A stretch of 64,000 nt of DNA from contig OZ242030.1 of the NCBI GenBank assembly GCA_965205055.1, positions 3,038,001-3,102,000 on the forward strand. Reading direction: 5' to 3'. The notes under the pieces were generated by a model, which did no database searches, had not been told where the DNA came from, and saw only the letters and a list, made by a program, of their open reading frames with translations. The position numbers and the translations under genes are program-made. Shown piece after piece: positions 43,690 to 52,297 of this stretch. Position 1 is the first letter of the stretch; each line of letters opens with the position of its first letter. Origin of the DNA: CBDBBY01 sp965205055. GTDB taxonomy: Bacteria; Pseudomonadota; Alphaproteobacteria; Rhodobacterales; Rhodobacteraceae.

Positions 43690-44312
43690 ATTCGGATGAA
43701 CGGCACTGGGACTGAGCGACGGGCATTTGCGCGATTCAATGGCCGAAATAGCGTTGCATTTGCTCCTTTCAGGAAGCAGTCCGGCAATGGCGGAGATTTG
43801 CGACAAATGGCTTGTTTACTTGAATCCGCAGAATCTACATTTTGTGCGTTCGGCGCTGTCTGAGTTCACCCATTGATGCGACTGCGCCTTGACACCGGGG
43901 CGGCGGATCCTTCCAATTCGCGCCGAAAGTCGGTCGAAACGGCCGGACTCCGATCAATTCCGACCGAATTTTCGAGCCGAAAGCCCAGCTCCGGCGAGAA
44001 TTAACATCTTGTGGATATGGACTCAAAGCAATAAGCCATTGCAACAAAATGGGTTTATCGAGCTTCTACTCGAACTGGTGGGATGCAATTAAGATTATCC
44101 GCGACACAGCATTACGACTGTCGTGACCAAATATTTGGCATGGCCAATACATGTTCGGATGACCTTGAACGAACTTACGGCGTTTTCTGCTAACCACGAG
44201 GTGGCACACGTCTGGTTTTCCTTGCAAAGGAGTGCGCACGTCTCGCGCAGGGTCAACGCTGGAAGCTTTTTGAACGTGATCTCGACACCGCTGAGTGGGC
44301 GGAGGCGCGCCA
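43690..44312 (+). pseudogene. Decayed second copy of the SLOG gene, split by a MITE
   Basis: From 43698 one frame reads LGLSDGHLRDSMAEIALHLL LSGSS, nearly the same as the intact gene at 41100-41200. After the 231-bp MITE the homology resumes (GFIELLLELV; then KYLAWPIHVRMTLNELTAFS ANHEVAHVWFSLQRSA) and fades near 44312. DNA identity to the intact gene is obvious by eye (CGACGGGCATTTGCGCGAT, GGCATGGCCAATACATGTTCGG). Frameshifts and deletions make it non-functional. Confidence 0.85.
43808..44038. repeat. 231-bp MITE, copy 2, with target-site duplication
   Basis: Ends TGGCTTGTTTACTTGAATCC and GGACTCAAAGCAATAAGCCA are imperfect inverted repeats of about 20 bp. The flanks TTGCGACAAA (43798-43807) and TTGCAACAAA (44039-44048) are a near-perfect 10-bp duplication, and comparison with the intact SLOG gene shows an uninterrupted site there. 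This is good evidence of transposition into the second SLOG copy. Confidence 0.9.
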
Positions 44313-44328
44313 CAAGCTTTGCAACCGA

Positions 44329-44520
44329 TCAAAACGGCCAGCGCAACACAGCGCCCAAAACGACAATGCCAATGATCGAGATGGCCACCTGCCATCGTAG
44401 ATTGTCCTTGCGCTGCTTCGCAAAGTCCGCAAAACGGTGCGCCATATTGTTATCGTGCTCCGCCATATCAGCTTGCAGTCGGTCCAACGCGCTTTCATAT
44501 TTTTCTTGATGCGTGTTCAT
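44329..44520 (-). CDS. Small membrane protein with N-terminal coiled coil (63 aa)
   Basis: MNTHQEKYESALDRLQADMA is followed by EHDNNMAHRFADFAKQRKDN and a C-terminal span (WQVAISIIGIVVLGAVLRWP F). A soluble helical part plus a tail anchor is a layout seen in small helper or toxin-like proteins next to defence genes. A degenerate second copy of its membrane part lies at 44842-44915, so this gene was part of the same duplicated segment. Function unknown. Confidence 0.55.
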   Translation of the reverse strand: MNTHQEKYESALDRLQADMAEHDNNMAHRFADFAKQRKDNLRWQVAISIIGIVVLGAVLRWPF

Positions 44521-45164
44521 GCTTTCTTACCGTCTCGCCATCCGCTCGGAGCGTTCCAACAGGGTCTGGTCGTTCATTGCATCCCATAGTAGATGGTTTC
44601 TTTGGCATTGCTAGAACCGCAGCTCCTGCTGAACAGCCATGCGGTGTAAATGGCCGCCCAAATCAGATTTAAGTTACTCTACTTCCCCTTGTATCCCCTG
44701 TCCATTCCTTCAAACAACGAACTCGGGCGGTACGCAAGAACATGGAATCCGTTCAACTAAAAGTCAAGAGACGCACCTGATGCTGAAACGCCATTTCGAT
44801 TTGGCGATCGCGCACAAGCTCGCCACGAGTTTTGCACTCAATCAGAATGGCCAACGAATCCAAGCGCCCAAAAGGAGAATGCCAGCGATCCGAATGCTGA
44901 CCAGCCATCGTGTGTTATCCCTGTCTCGCCATCCTCTCGGAGTGCTCAAGCAGTCTCTGGTCGCTCATCGCTCACATCCCATCGTAAAACGTTGCTTTGA
45001 CATTAGGCGAGCCGCGTTCCGCGCCGAACAGCTGTGCGGTGCATATGTCCCAATTCAGGTCCGAGCAGCCCTACTTCCCTTCGTGCACTCTGTCTATCCC
45101 GTTTACGGGATTTGCTGGAATTTCGTGCACGAACTACTTATATCTACAGCAAGGCTCAAGTAGG
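44521..45164. other. Decayed tandem duplicate of 44300-44720
   Basis: Blocks such as CTCGCCATCCGCTCGGAGCG (44532) and CTCGCCATCCTCTCGGAGTG (44927), and ACTTCCCCTTGTATCCCCTG (44683) and ACTTCCCTTCGTGCACTCTG (45070), show that about 350 bp was duplicated in tandem and then diverged. No intact gene remains apart from the small membrane gene at 44329. Confidence 0.6.
44842..44915 (-). pseudogene. Truncated second copy of the small membrane protein
   Basis: The minus frame ends RWLVSIRIAGILLLGAWIRW PF and a TGA, clearly parallel to RWQVAISIIGIVVLGAVLRW PF of the gene at 44329-44520. The N-terminal coiled-coil part is absent. Confidence 0.6.
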
Positions 45165-45280
45165 TTAGAATTGCCTGCTGTCAAAGAAGATTTGCTCCGC
45201 CTTGGTTGAATTGGCGCGCGTACCAGATACCAAATCATACTATCTGGCTGGAGGGCGCGACCGCAAGCGTTGACCTTCCG
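45165..45280 (+). pseudogene. Decayed N-terminus of a second HEPN-motif gene
   Basis: GCTGTCAAAGAAGATTTGCT then CTGGCTGGAGGGCGCGACCG CAAGCGTTGA parallel the first 110 bases of the intact gene at 41933 (CCGTCAAAGAAAATACGTTC; TTTGGCTGGAGGGCGCGATC). In protein terms SKKICSALVELARVPDT matches SKKIRSALIELSRLPDT. It is broken by frameshifts and directly precedes the YhaO-like gene. Confidence 0.75.
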
Positions 45281-45304
45281 AAATCTTCGACGTAGTGAGC
45301 ACCG

Positions 45305-46552
45305 ATGCCCTTCAAGTTCATCCATACGGCTGACCTGCATTTCGATTCACCGCTGCGAAGCTTGGCCCTCAAGGATCCCGAGCTTGCCGACATCATCGCG
45401 GTCGCCTCGCGCCGGGCATTCGGAAAGATTGTCGAACTCTGCCTCGAGCTCAAGGCGGACGCGTTGCTCATTTCAGGGGATACTTACGACGGCGAAGTCG
45501 CCAGCGCCAAAAGCGCCGTCTTCCTCGCCGAGAAATTCCGGCAATTGAACGCATCCGGCATCAGGGTCTTCATGATCCTCGGCAACCACGACGCCGAGTC
45601 CAGAATTTCAAAACTCGTTCCCCTGCCCGACAACGTGCATGTATTCAGGGGCAGGAAAGCTACGATCGAGATCGGCGACCGCGGGGTTGCGATCCACGGC
45701 GTCAGCTTCAGTTCGAAGCATGCGCCCGACTCGCTGCTTCCTAAGTTCCCGAAGCCGAAGCCGGGCCTCTTCAATATCGGCATGCTGCATACCAGCTTGG
45801 CGGGATCGGGCAGCCATGATCGGTATGCGCCCTGCACATTGCCGGAACTCGTCGATATCGGATACGACTATTGGGCCCTTGGCCACATCCACAAGCGGCA
45901 AATTCATTCCGAGCACCCGCTCGTGGTTATGCCCGGAATTCCGCAAGGGAGGGATATCGGCGAATCCGGACGCAAGTCCGTCACGTCGGTGGAAATCGGC
46001 GACGACGGAACCGCGCGGATGCAGGAGCATTTCACTGCGTTCGCGCAGTTCGAGACTGTCGACGTCGACGTCTCCGAATGCGGCCACCACGATGCAGTTC
46101 GACTTCGAATGCGGGAATCGCTGGAAGCTGCGCGACTCGACGCGAAAGCGGAGCATCTGGTCGCGCGCGTCATTTTCACGGGCAAGAGCCCTATGCATTG
46201 GCATTTGAAGCGGAATTCCGATCTTCTGCTGGAAGAGGCTCGCGCGATCGCGAACAGCACGGATGATCTATGGATAGAGAAGATCGACTCTGCCGCCTTG
46301 CCCCAGAGCCGCGCTCTTGCGGAAGCGGACCCGGTTCACGAGCTTCAATCCATAATGGAGGATTCCGTCGATGACGCGCATTTCCTCAAGCAGGCGGCCG
46401 CGGAATACGATGCGCTGGTCAAGCAATTCCCGACGGTCCTCCAGCGGAAATGGCGAAGCGAGGAGATCGAAGGTGAATTGCTCAGGCGGTTGATCCGCGA
46501 AGGGTGCAGCGATGTCGTCGCCGAGTTGAACGACAGGACCGACGCCGGATGA
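45305..46552 (+). CDS. SbcD/YhaO-family metallophosphoesterase (DNA exonuclease subunit)
   Basis: 415 aa. Calcineurin-like motifs in order: FIHTADLHFDSP, ALLISGDTYDGE, FMILGNHDAES, GMLHTSLAGS and ALGHIHKRQ, the two-metal site of Mre11/SbcD nucleases. The arrangement with long Arg/Glu-rich C-terminus and length match the YhaO branch. By homology it cuts DNA ends or hairpins together with an ATPase partner. Its stop overlaps the start of the ATPase gene (ATGA), so the two are translated as a pair. Confidence 0.92.
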   Translation: MPFKFIHTADLHFDSPLRSLALKDPELADIIAVASRRAFGKIVELCLELKADALLISGDTYDGEVASAKSAVFLAEKFRQLNASGIRVFMILGNHDAESRISKLVPLPDNVHVFRGRKATIEIGDRGVAIHGVSFSSKHAPDSLLPKFPKPKPGLFNIGMLHTSLAGSGSHDRYAPCTLPELVDIGYDYWALGHIHKRQIHSEHPLVVMPGIPQGRDIGESGRKSVTSVEIGDDGTARMQEHFTAFAQFETVDVDVSECGHHDAVRLRMRESLEAARLDAKAEHLVARVIFTGKSPMHWHLKRNSDLLLEEARAIANSTDDLWIEKIDSAALPQSRALAEADPVHELQSIMEDSVDDAHFLKQAAAEYDALVKQFPTVLQRKWRSEEIEGELLRRLIREGCSDVVAELNDRTDAG

Positions 46553-49500
46553 GACTGCGGCGGCTCAACCTTGACCGGTACGGCATGTTCAAGGACCGCG
46601 TCATCGATTTCGGCGAAAGAGCGGCGAACACGCCCGACCTGCACATCATCTACGGCCCGAACGAGTCCGGCAAAACCACTGCGGCGAATGCGTTCCTTGA
46701 TCTCCTGTTCGGGATTCAGCACCTGACGAAATACAATTTCCGCCACCGTAAAAATATGGGCGTAAGCGCCGAATTGGAGGTCGAGGGCGAGCTGAAGGCG
46801 TTTTCAAGAAAGCGCGGCCGCAAGAACACCTTGCTCGACTCTGTCGGCGCTCCGGTCGCCGACGACGAATTCTCAAGCCTGCTTCACGACCTGCAGCGGG
46901 ACTCGTGGCAAACGATGTTTTCGCTCTCCGAGGCGACCCTCGAGTCCGGCGCCGAGGAGATACTTGCGGCGCGCGGCGAACTGGGGCGGCTGTTCTTCCA
47001 AGGGGCGGCGGGACTTGTCGGAATAGATTCTCGGCTCTCCGAATTGAAAGAGCAGGCCGACGAATTCTACGCGGTCGGGTCACGGCGGCAGACTCGTCTG
47101 CGCAAAATCAAGTCTGAGATTTCCGAGCTTGAGACCGAGGCGCGGGAACTGGACACGCCCGGGCGCGAATATTCATCGCTCCGGGAGCGCTTTGTCGAGG
47201 CTCAGGAACGCGAGGCCGACGCGAAGAGACGTTTCGAGGAGCTCGACCAACGGCAATCGGAACTTGACCGGATTCGATCCGCGATGCGAACGATGAAGGA
47301 CCTTCATGAGCTGCGGCGAAGGTTGAATGAATTGCCGGATTTCGGCGACCTGCCTGCTGAATGGCACGGATCGATACGAAATCTGGCGAAAGAACTCGAT
47401 GCGGCCGTGTCAAAATGCATAGCCGCTCGGGACCGCATTGAGCGCCTCGATAGAGAATTGAACAAGGTTCTGACCGACGACGCGGTCCTCGGAAGCGACC
47501 TGCGGATGGACGAGCTCGAAATTGCGGCGTCGCGCTGGCGGACCGCGGCCGACGACCTTCCGAAGAGGCTTCCCGAAAAGCGGGAGCTTGATTTCAAGCT
47601 GCAGCAGACGCTGGAAAATTTGGGATTGGATCGTGACAGCGACCCCGAGCGCTATGCGCTTGCGCCGCCTGATTTTGAAGCCATCGACAAATACGCCTCT
47701 GAAGCGCTCCGCCTTATGCGCGAAATCGAAAGCGCCGCCTCGGAAAACAGCAAAGCTGAAAAAACGCTCCGCCAGCTTGAAGAGGATGCCCGTTCGATAA
47801 TGACCGAGACCGCAGACAGCACCGGCGAATTGGAAGCGGCAGTTCAAGAAGCGAGGCGGAGCCAAACGGAAGCCAGACTCGAGGCGGAAGAGAAGAGCGT
47901 CGCGGACGCGCAATCCAGGCTGAAATCGTCTCTGGCAAGACTTCGACCTTGGACCGGGGATGAAGAGAAACTCATTCGCGTTTCCGTTCCGTCGGCGGAT
48001 CTCGCAAAGCGTTGGACGGCTGACTTCGAGAAGATCGAAACGGATCGCCGCGCCGCGGAAACCGAGCTGCGCAGGCTGGAGAAGGAAAGAGCCGGAATAG
48101 CCGCCGAGAAGGAGCGCATGACCAGCCTCGGAGGTTTGATATCGGACGAAGAGGCGGCCAATCTTCGAAAGGCGCGCGACGACGCCTGGTCACGACACTA
48201 CGAGTCTCTGGATTTGGCCACGGCGGACGCATTCAAGTCCGCGATGGATGCGGATGATCGCGCTCGGGACGACCGCGCCGGCAAGGCGGACGAGATTGTC
48301 GAGCTTCGGAAAAATGACGTCCAAATCGCCAAATTGGATGCGGAGATCAAGTCATTGCGCACCCAGATCGCGTCCTTTGAAGAGAAGGACGCCGAGCTTC
48401 GCAGCAAGATCAAGCCCTGCATGGCGGATGCCGGGCTTCCGGAGGATTTCAATCCTTCAGGGCTGGCCGAATGGCTGCCGCTGCACGAGCAGGCGATGAA
48501 TTCGGCGCAGGAACTCAGGAAACGGGAAACGGATCATTCCAACCTGAAGACGGGGGCTGATCGGCAACGCGACGAACTCGTGCATTCTCTGAAGTCCGCC
48601 GGCGTTCCGGTTCCTGAAAGCGAGGCATCGCTTGCGCTCCTGCTTCAGATCGCGGAGCGAGCCGTCCGTCAAGCCGGCGAACGCCGCGTCAAATCGCAGG
48701 AGATGGAAAAAAATCTGCGTCAAGCCGGACGCGATCTGGCGGACCGAAAGGAAGCATTGGAAACTGCGCAAGCAAGCCTGCAGGAATTGAATTCGGGCTG
48801 GGCGTCGAATTGCCCGTCCGACTGGCTGAAGGATATCGAGCCGAAACGATTGAGAACCATGCTTGCGCATATCCGGGACATTCGGGAACTGATCCAGAGG
48901 CGCGAGTCCATCGAGCACCGGATCGACAGCATGGAAAAGGATCAGGACGAATTCAAAAGAGCGATGGAGGACGTCGCCCGCAAGCTGGGAGAAGAGCCGA
49001 GCGCGGATCCGCTGGAGCACTTCAAACGCATCCGAAAGAGAAAAGCCGATGCTGAAGAAGCGAAGGTACGATCCGCGGAATTGGCGCGCGGGATCAAGAT
49101 AGAGCGCGACGCCTTGGAAACTGCGGAGGAAGCCCTCGAAAAGCAAAAGAGCAAGGTTCGAGAAATGGCGGCCCGACTGTCGCTTCCGCCCGGGCTCGAC
49201 GGCGTGGAAGAAGTGACCGACGCGCTCGCCAGCGCAAAGCAGCGTGCCGATCTGGCGGCGCAAGTGAATGCTCGCGGCCAAGATTTGGCGCATCAGCTCA
49301 AGGTTCAGACCGTTCAGGAAGCTGAAGCCCTTCTCGAGGAGACGAATCCGGAAAACGTCGAAAGCGATTACGTCGAATGCCAGACCGAGCGCAAAACGGC
49401 CGACGAAGAATTCAGATCAGCGATCGAAGCGAGGAGCCGAGCGGAGCGGGATCTGGACGCGGTCGGAAGCGACGACCGCGTCGTCAAGGTGAGGCAAAGG

Positions 49501-50031
49501 ATCCAGACCGCCCTCGCCGAGGCCGAAGACGGGGCGGAGCGGGCCTTGCGGCTCAGGCTCGGCCTTTTGACGGCCGAGCGGGCGCTCAAGCATTACAGGG
49601 ACGAGCACCGGAACTCGATGCTCAGGCATACGGAACGCAATTTCGTCGCGATCACCGGCGGCGCGTACTCGGAGCTGTCGGCGGAATCGTCCGACGGGAC
49701 TGAGTTCATGACCGCCTACAGGCCGAGCGACAGCTTGTCCTGCCAAGTGGAGGACCTTTCGAAAGGCACGCGCTTCCAGCTGTACTTTTCGCTTCGAATG
49801 GCCGCCTACAGAAACTTCTGCGAAAAAATCGGCCCTCTGCCGTTCGTGGCCGACGACATCATGGAAAGCTTCGACGACGAGCGCGCCAAAGAGGCGTTCG
49901 CATTGATGGCCGAGATCTCCGCCAGCGGCCAGATGATCTACTTCACGCACCACCAGCACGTGCTCGGAATTGCGGAAAGCGCTTGCGGCGAGTCGGTTCG
50001 AATTCACAGGATGCCCGCCGAAGCCGACTGA
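46549..50031 (+). CDS. YhaN/SbcC-like SMC-type ATPase
   Basis: 1160 aa with the start at MRLRRLNLDRYGMFKDRVID, overlapping the yhaO-like stop. Walker A IIYGPNESGKTTAANAFLDL near residue 37, then LTKYNFRHRKN as in the AAA_27 (YhaN) family. Two long coiled-coil arms (about 190-520 and 560-1010) are rich in Glu, Arg and Ala. The C-terminal ATPase half holds the signature-like LSKGTRFQLYFSLRMA, Walker B LPFVADDIMESFDDERA and the His switch YFTHHQHVLG. With the nuclease it should form an Mre11-Rad50-type complex for DNA-end processing; it may also act on phage or plasmid DNA in this island. Confidence 0.9.
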   Translation: MRLRRLNLDRYGMFKDRVIDFGERAANTPDLHIIYGPNESGKTTAANAFLDLLFGIQHLTKYNFRHRKNMGVSAELEVEGELKAFSRKRGRKNTLLDSVGAPVADDEFSSLLHDLQRDSWQTMFSLSEATLESGAEEILAARGELGRLFFQGAAGLVGIDSRLSELKEQADEFYAVGSRRQTRLRKIKSEISELETEARELDTPGREYSSLRERFVEAQEREADAKRRFEELDQRQSELDRIRSAMRTMKDLHELRRRLNELPDFGDLPAEWHGSIRNLAKELDAAVSKCIAARDRIERLDRELNKVLTDDAVLGSDLRMDELEIAASRWRTAADDLPKRLPEKRELDFKLQQTLENLGLDRDSDPERYALAPPDFEAIDKYASEALRLMREIESAASENSKAEKTLRQLEEDARSIMTETADSTGELEAAVQEARRSQTEARLEAEEKSVADAQSRLKSSLARLRPWTGDEEKLIRVSVPSADLAKRWTADFEKIETDRRAAETELRRLEKERAGIAAEKERMTSLGGLISDEEAANLRKARDDAWSRHYESLDLATADAFKSAMDADDRARDDRAGKADEIVELRKNDVQIAKLDAEIKSLRTQIASFEEKDAELRSKIKPCMADAGLPEDFNPSGLAEWLPLHEQAMNSAQELRKRETDHSNLKTGADRQRDELVHSLKSAGVPVPESEASLALLLQIAERAVRQAGERRVKSQEMEKNLRQAGRDLADRKEALETAQASLQELNSGWASNCPSDWLKDIEPKRLRTMLAHIRDIRELIQRRESIEHRIDSMEKDQDEFKRAMEDVARKLGEEPSADPLEHFKRIRKRKADAEEAKVRSAELARGIKIERDALETAEEALEKQKSKVREMAARLSLPPGLDGVEEVTDALASAKQRADLAAQVNARGQDLAHQLKVQTVQEAEALLEETNPENVESDYVECQTERKTADEEFRSAIEARSRAERDLDAVGSDDRVVKVRQRIQTALAEAEDGAERALRLRLGLLTAERALKHYRDEHRNSMLRHTERNFVAITGGAYSELSAESSDGTEFMTAYRPSDSLSCQVEDLSKGTRFQLYFSLRMAAYRNFCEKIGPLPFVADDIMESFDDERAKEAFALMAEISASGQMIYFTHHQHVLGIAESACGESVRIHRMPAEAD

Positions 50032-50351
50032 ATCGGCCCCGAAGACCGTCCGTGAAAATGGTTCATGCTGAATTTTGCGATCACCTTCGGGATGACTTCA
50101 GATCGCAAGCAAAATTTGTCACGACAGGAACGCCCGGCAGCAATGGACGTCTTGATTGATCCTTGGCTATTTCGCGTTTCAGACCAATCCTGCGAGAGCT
50201 TGTCAGTATCCTGCGCAACCGCGTGGAACTGTCCTCATGGTTTCCGACAGCCGCGCAACGCGCCAACAGCAACAGCGTCATGTCAGGATGCTGCGCGCCC
50301 TCGACGGCTATCATACCGGTATCGGGCGACGGAAAATGGCCGCGCATTGGG

Positions 50352-50515
50352 TGCATCCCATATTTCTTGGTCAGGCAGCTACGCGCGGCAATCCCTCCAA
50401 TTGATGATTTCGGGCTTACGGTGTTTTTCGAAGCGGCATTCGACGGAGAGCAGAGCGGCAGCCCGCATTCGACTTGCCGCATCTTGTCCTTCTCCATCCA
50501 AAGAAAATGGGATAG
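50352..50515. repeat. 160-bp inverted-repeat-ended element, copy D (inverted)
   Basis: TGCATCCCATATTTCTTGG at the left and CCAAAGAAAATGGGATAG at the right. In reverse complement the core (CGTAAGCCCGAAATCATCAA) aligns with copies A-C. The surrounding 50032-50734 has no supported gene. Confidence 0.7.
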
Positions 50516-50734
50516 ACTCAAACACTGAATTCGGGTGACATGCGAGAGTTGGGAATTGGTTTGGGTGTGTCTCAGAGCTTGGCCGAAAATTGAGTGGCAT
50601 CGTGACGCCGTGGCATTTTACCATTAATGAACCTGAGAAGGATACTGGGCAAGCCTCGGAACGAGATCGTCAAAGAACGATATGCACGGCCTCGGGAACG
50701 GTGTAGAACTGATTTGACGGATGGAAACTGATTA

Positions 50735-51585
50735 GGGCCTTTTAACACTGGAATTTCTTTTGGGCCCATGCTTAAGCGACTGTCGAAAATGACATAAAAA
50801 TCGAGCGGTGCACAGTCATGAAACAGACCGCGGCAAAACAGCACGCGAAAATCCACCACTGTCCTGTCTGCCGGTTCAGCGCGGGAACGTGCGGATTTCG
50901 AATATCACTTTCATCAACGCGGTACTGTACGTCCTAGAGAACGGCTGCAAACGGCGCGCCCTGCCGGAGCGGTTCGGCAACCTGTCCGCGGTCTACGCCC
51001 GATGCTGCGGCTGGTCCCGCAACGGCGTGCTCAAGCGGCTGTTCGCCGCGCTTCGGGAGCAGAAAGCGGTCGGTGCCAGGAACGCAATATCACAGTCGAA
51101 ATACAGAAGTTTTTGCGTTTTTGTGACGAGCCAGCTAAGTCGTCGGGTCGGGTCTCCTTTTTGGGCCGCCCTCGTTTTTTCGGCGGGGGCGGCGACAGGA
51201 TGGATGCATTCGTTCGGACGGGTTCGGGAATGAGGTCCGCGTGTTTTCTGAGTCGGTAGCTTGCGCCTTCGATTCGGGCGACGAAGGTGTTGGTGGAGTA
51301 GTCGGCCGCGGACGCGCCTCTGGCGATGGACCGCGCCTACGAGGGCGACGAGACCCGTCGCCTTGTCGAGGAGATGGGGATGACGCCGGTCGTGCCGCCG
51401 AAGGCGAACAGGAATGCCGAACGGGAAACCTGTAAGCTTCGGAACGAAATCTAACGGCTGTTCCGAAGACTCAAGGGCTGCCGGCGCATCTTCACGCGGT
51501 TCGACAAGCTTGACTTGATGTTTCCGGGCTTCCTGAACTTCGCCCTCGTCGTCGAAATGATATACGATTTAGCATAGACAGGTCC
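50735..51585 (+). mobile_element. IS5-family element disrupted by an IS21 fragment
   Basis: It starts GGGCCTTTTAA after TA and ends AGCATAGACAGGTCC before TA. The N-terminal transposase region (LPVQRGNVRISNITFINAVL YVLENGC) reads in plus to about 51060. An IS21 piece then replaces the middle, and the C-terminal part (APLAMDRAYEGDETRRLVEE MGMTPVV) resumes from 51312 but has an in-frame stop before RLFRRLKGCRRIF. Confidence 0.8.
51085..51305 (-). pseudogene. IS21 istB C-terminal fragment nested in IS5
   Basis: TCGTCGGGTCGGGTCTCCTT to GCTTGCGCCTTCGATTCGGG matches 14715-14860, the 3' end of the intact istB (minus strand: the ASYRSG, HADLIPEHV and KKRGRP region). Only about 180 bp are present. 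Confidence 0.75.
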
Positions 51586-51654
51586 TAATGATTGAAACAC
51601 GGCGTCACCTGTATCCATAGTCTGCTGTAGCACTTGCCGATCTTCTCCGAGGGC

Positions 51655-51760
51655 AAGGGCGGCAGGACAGGCCGAGGCGAAGATTTGAATCTCATTCGAA
51701 TTCAACGATAGTTGATGACTTCCGCCCGATTCGGGCAGAGGAGCGGCCAATTGCCCCTAT
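51655..51760. repeat. Dispersed repeat block (partial copy)
   Basis: GGACAGGCCGAGGCGAAGAT to GCAGAGGAGCGGCC resembles 37095-37190 and 2005-2075. Decayed. The region 51761-52297 contains no confident gene; a 65-aa ORF at 52067-52264 has no recognisable features. Confidence 0.5.
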
Positions 51761-51983
51761 AAATCTAAACATCTGGTAAAGCAGGCTCCGCGGCCGGATA
51801 CGTGCAGTGCTGCCACCTCCGCTCGAATTTCTAGAGTTCTTGGACCTGGCACCCGCGCAAAAGCCGCTTGTCCCCTATACCATCGCAATTCGTGCAACCA
51901 AACCATTTTTCCAACAAATTAAAGACGCGGCCTCGGAACATTCGTTGACGAAACGGAATTAGTCCTTGAATTCCCTTCTTGAC

Positions 51984-52074
51984 GGTGCCATCTAGTTGCT
52001 AGCAAAATGCATGAGCCGACAATATAGTGTTAACATCCCAACATGCTAGTAGCATGCTTCAGTTAGATGGCACC
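51984..52074. repeat. 91-bp inverted-repeat element
   Basis: GGTGCCATCTA (51984-51994) is perfectly inverted as TAGATGGCACC (52064-52074). Inside, TTGCTAGC and GCTAGTAGC, and GCATG motifs on both sides, give further symmetry. It is AT-rich, lies 220 bp upstream of the AAA/PIN operon, and could be a MITE remnant or a regulatory cruciform. Confidence 0.5.
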
Positions 52075-52297
52075 CTCTTCGGCGACAAGCGATGGGTTGT
52101 TTCGATCTCGCCGTCCAGTTGCAAGTTTTTGCTTCCAAGCTGTCGTGCAGTTCGATGAATTCCGGAATCAACCTTCAGAATTCCGTGATAGGTTGCTGGA
52201 TGTCACATCAGAATCCGTACGCATCAGAATGGGCTCTAGTGAATTTACTATGCCACTAGACTGACCAGCTTTCTACACCAAGACCACCGAAAAAAAG

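Noticed and set aside
52067..52264. 65-aa ORF before the AAA/PIN operon
   Set aside because: Its start lies in an inverted-repeat arm and it shows no recognisable features. Kept out of the gene list, although a small operon leader peptide cannot be excluded.
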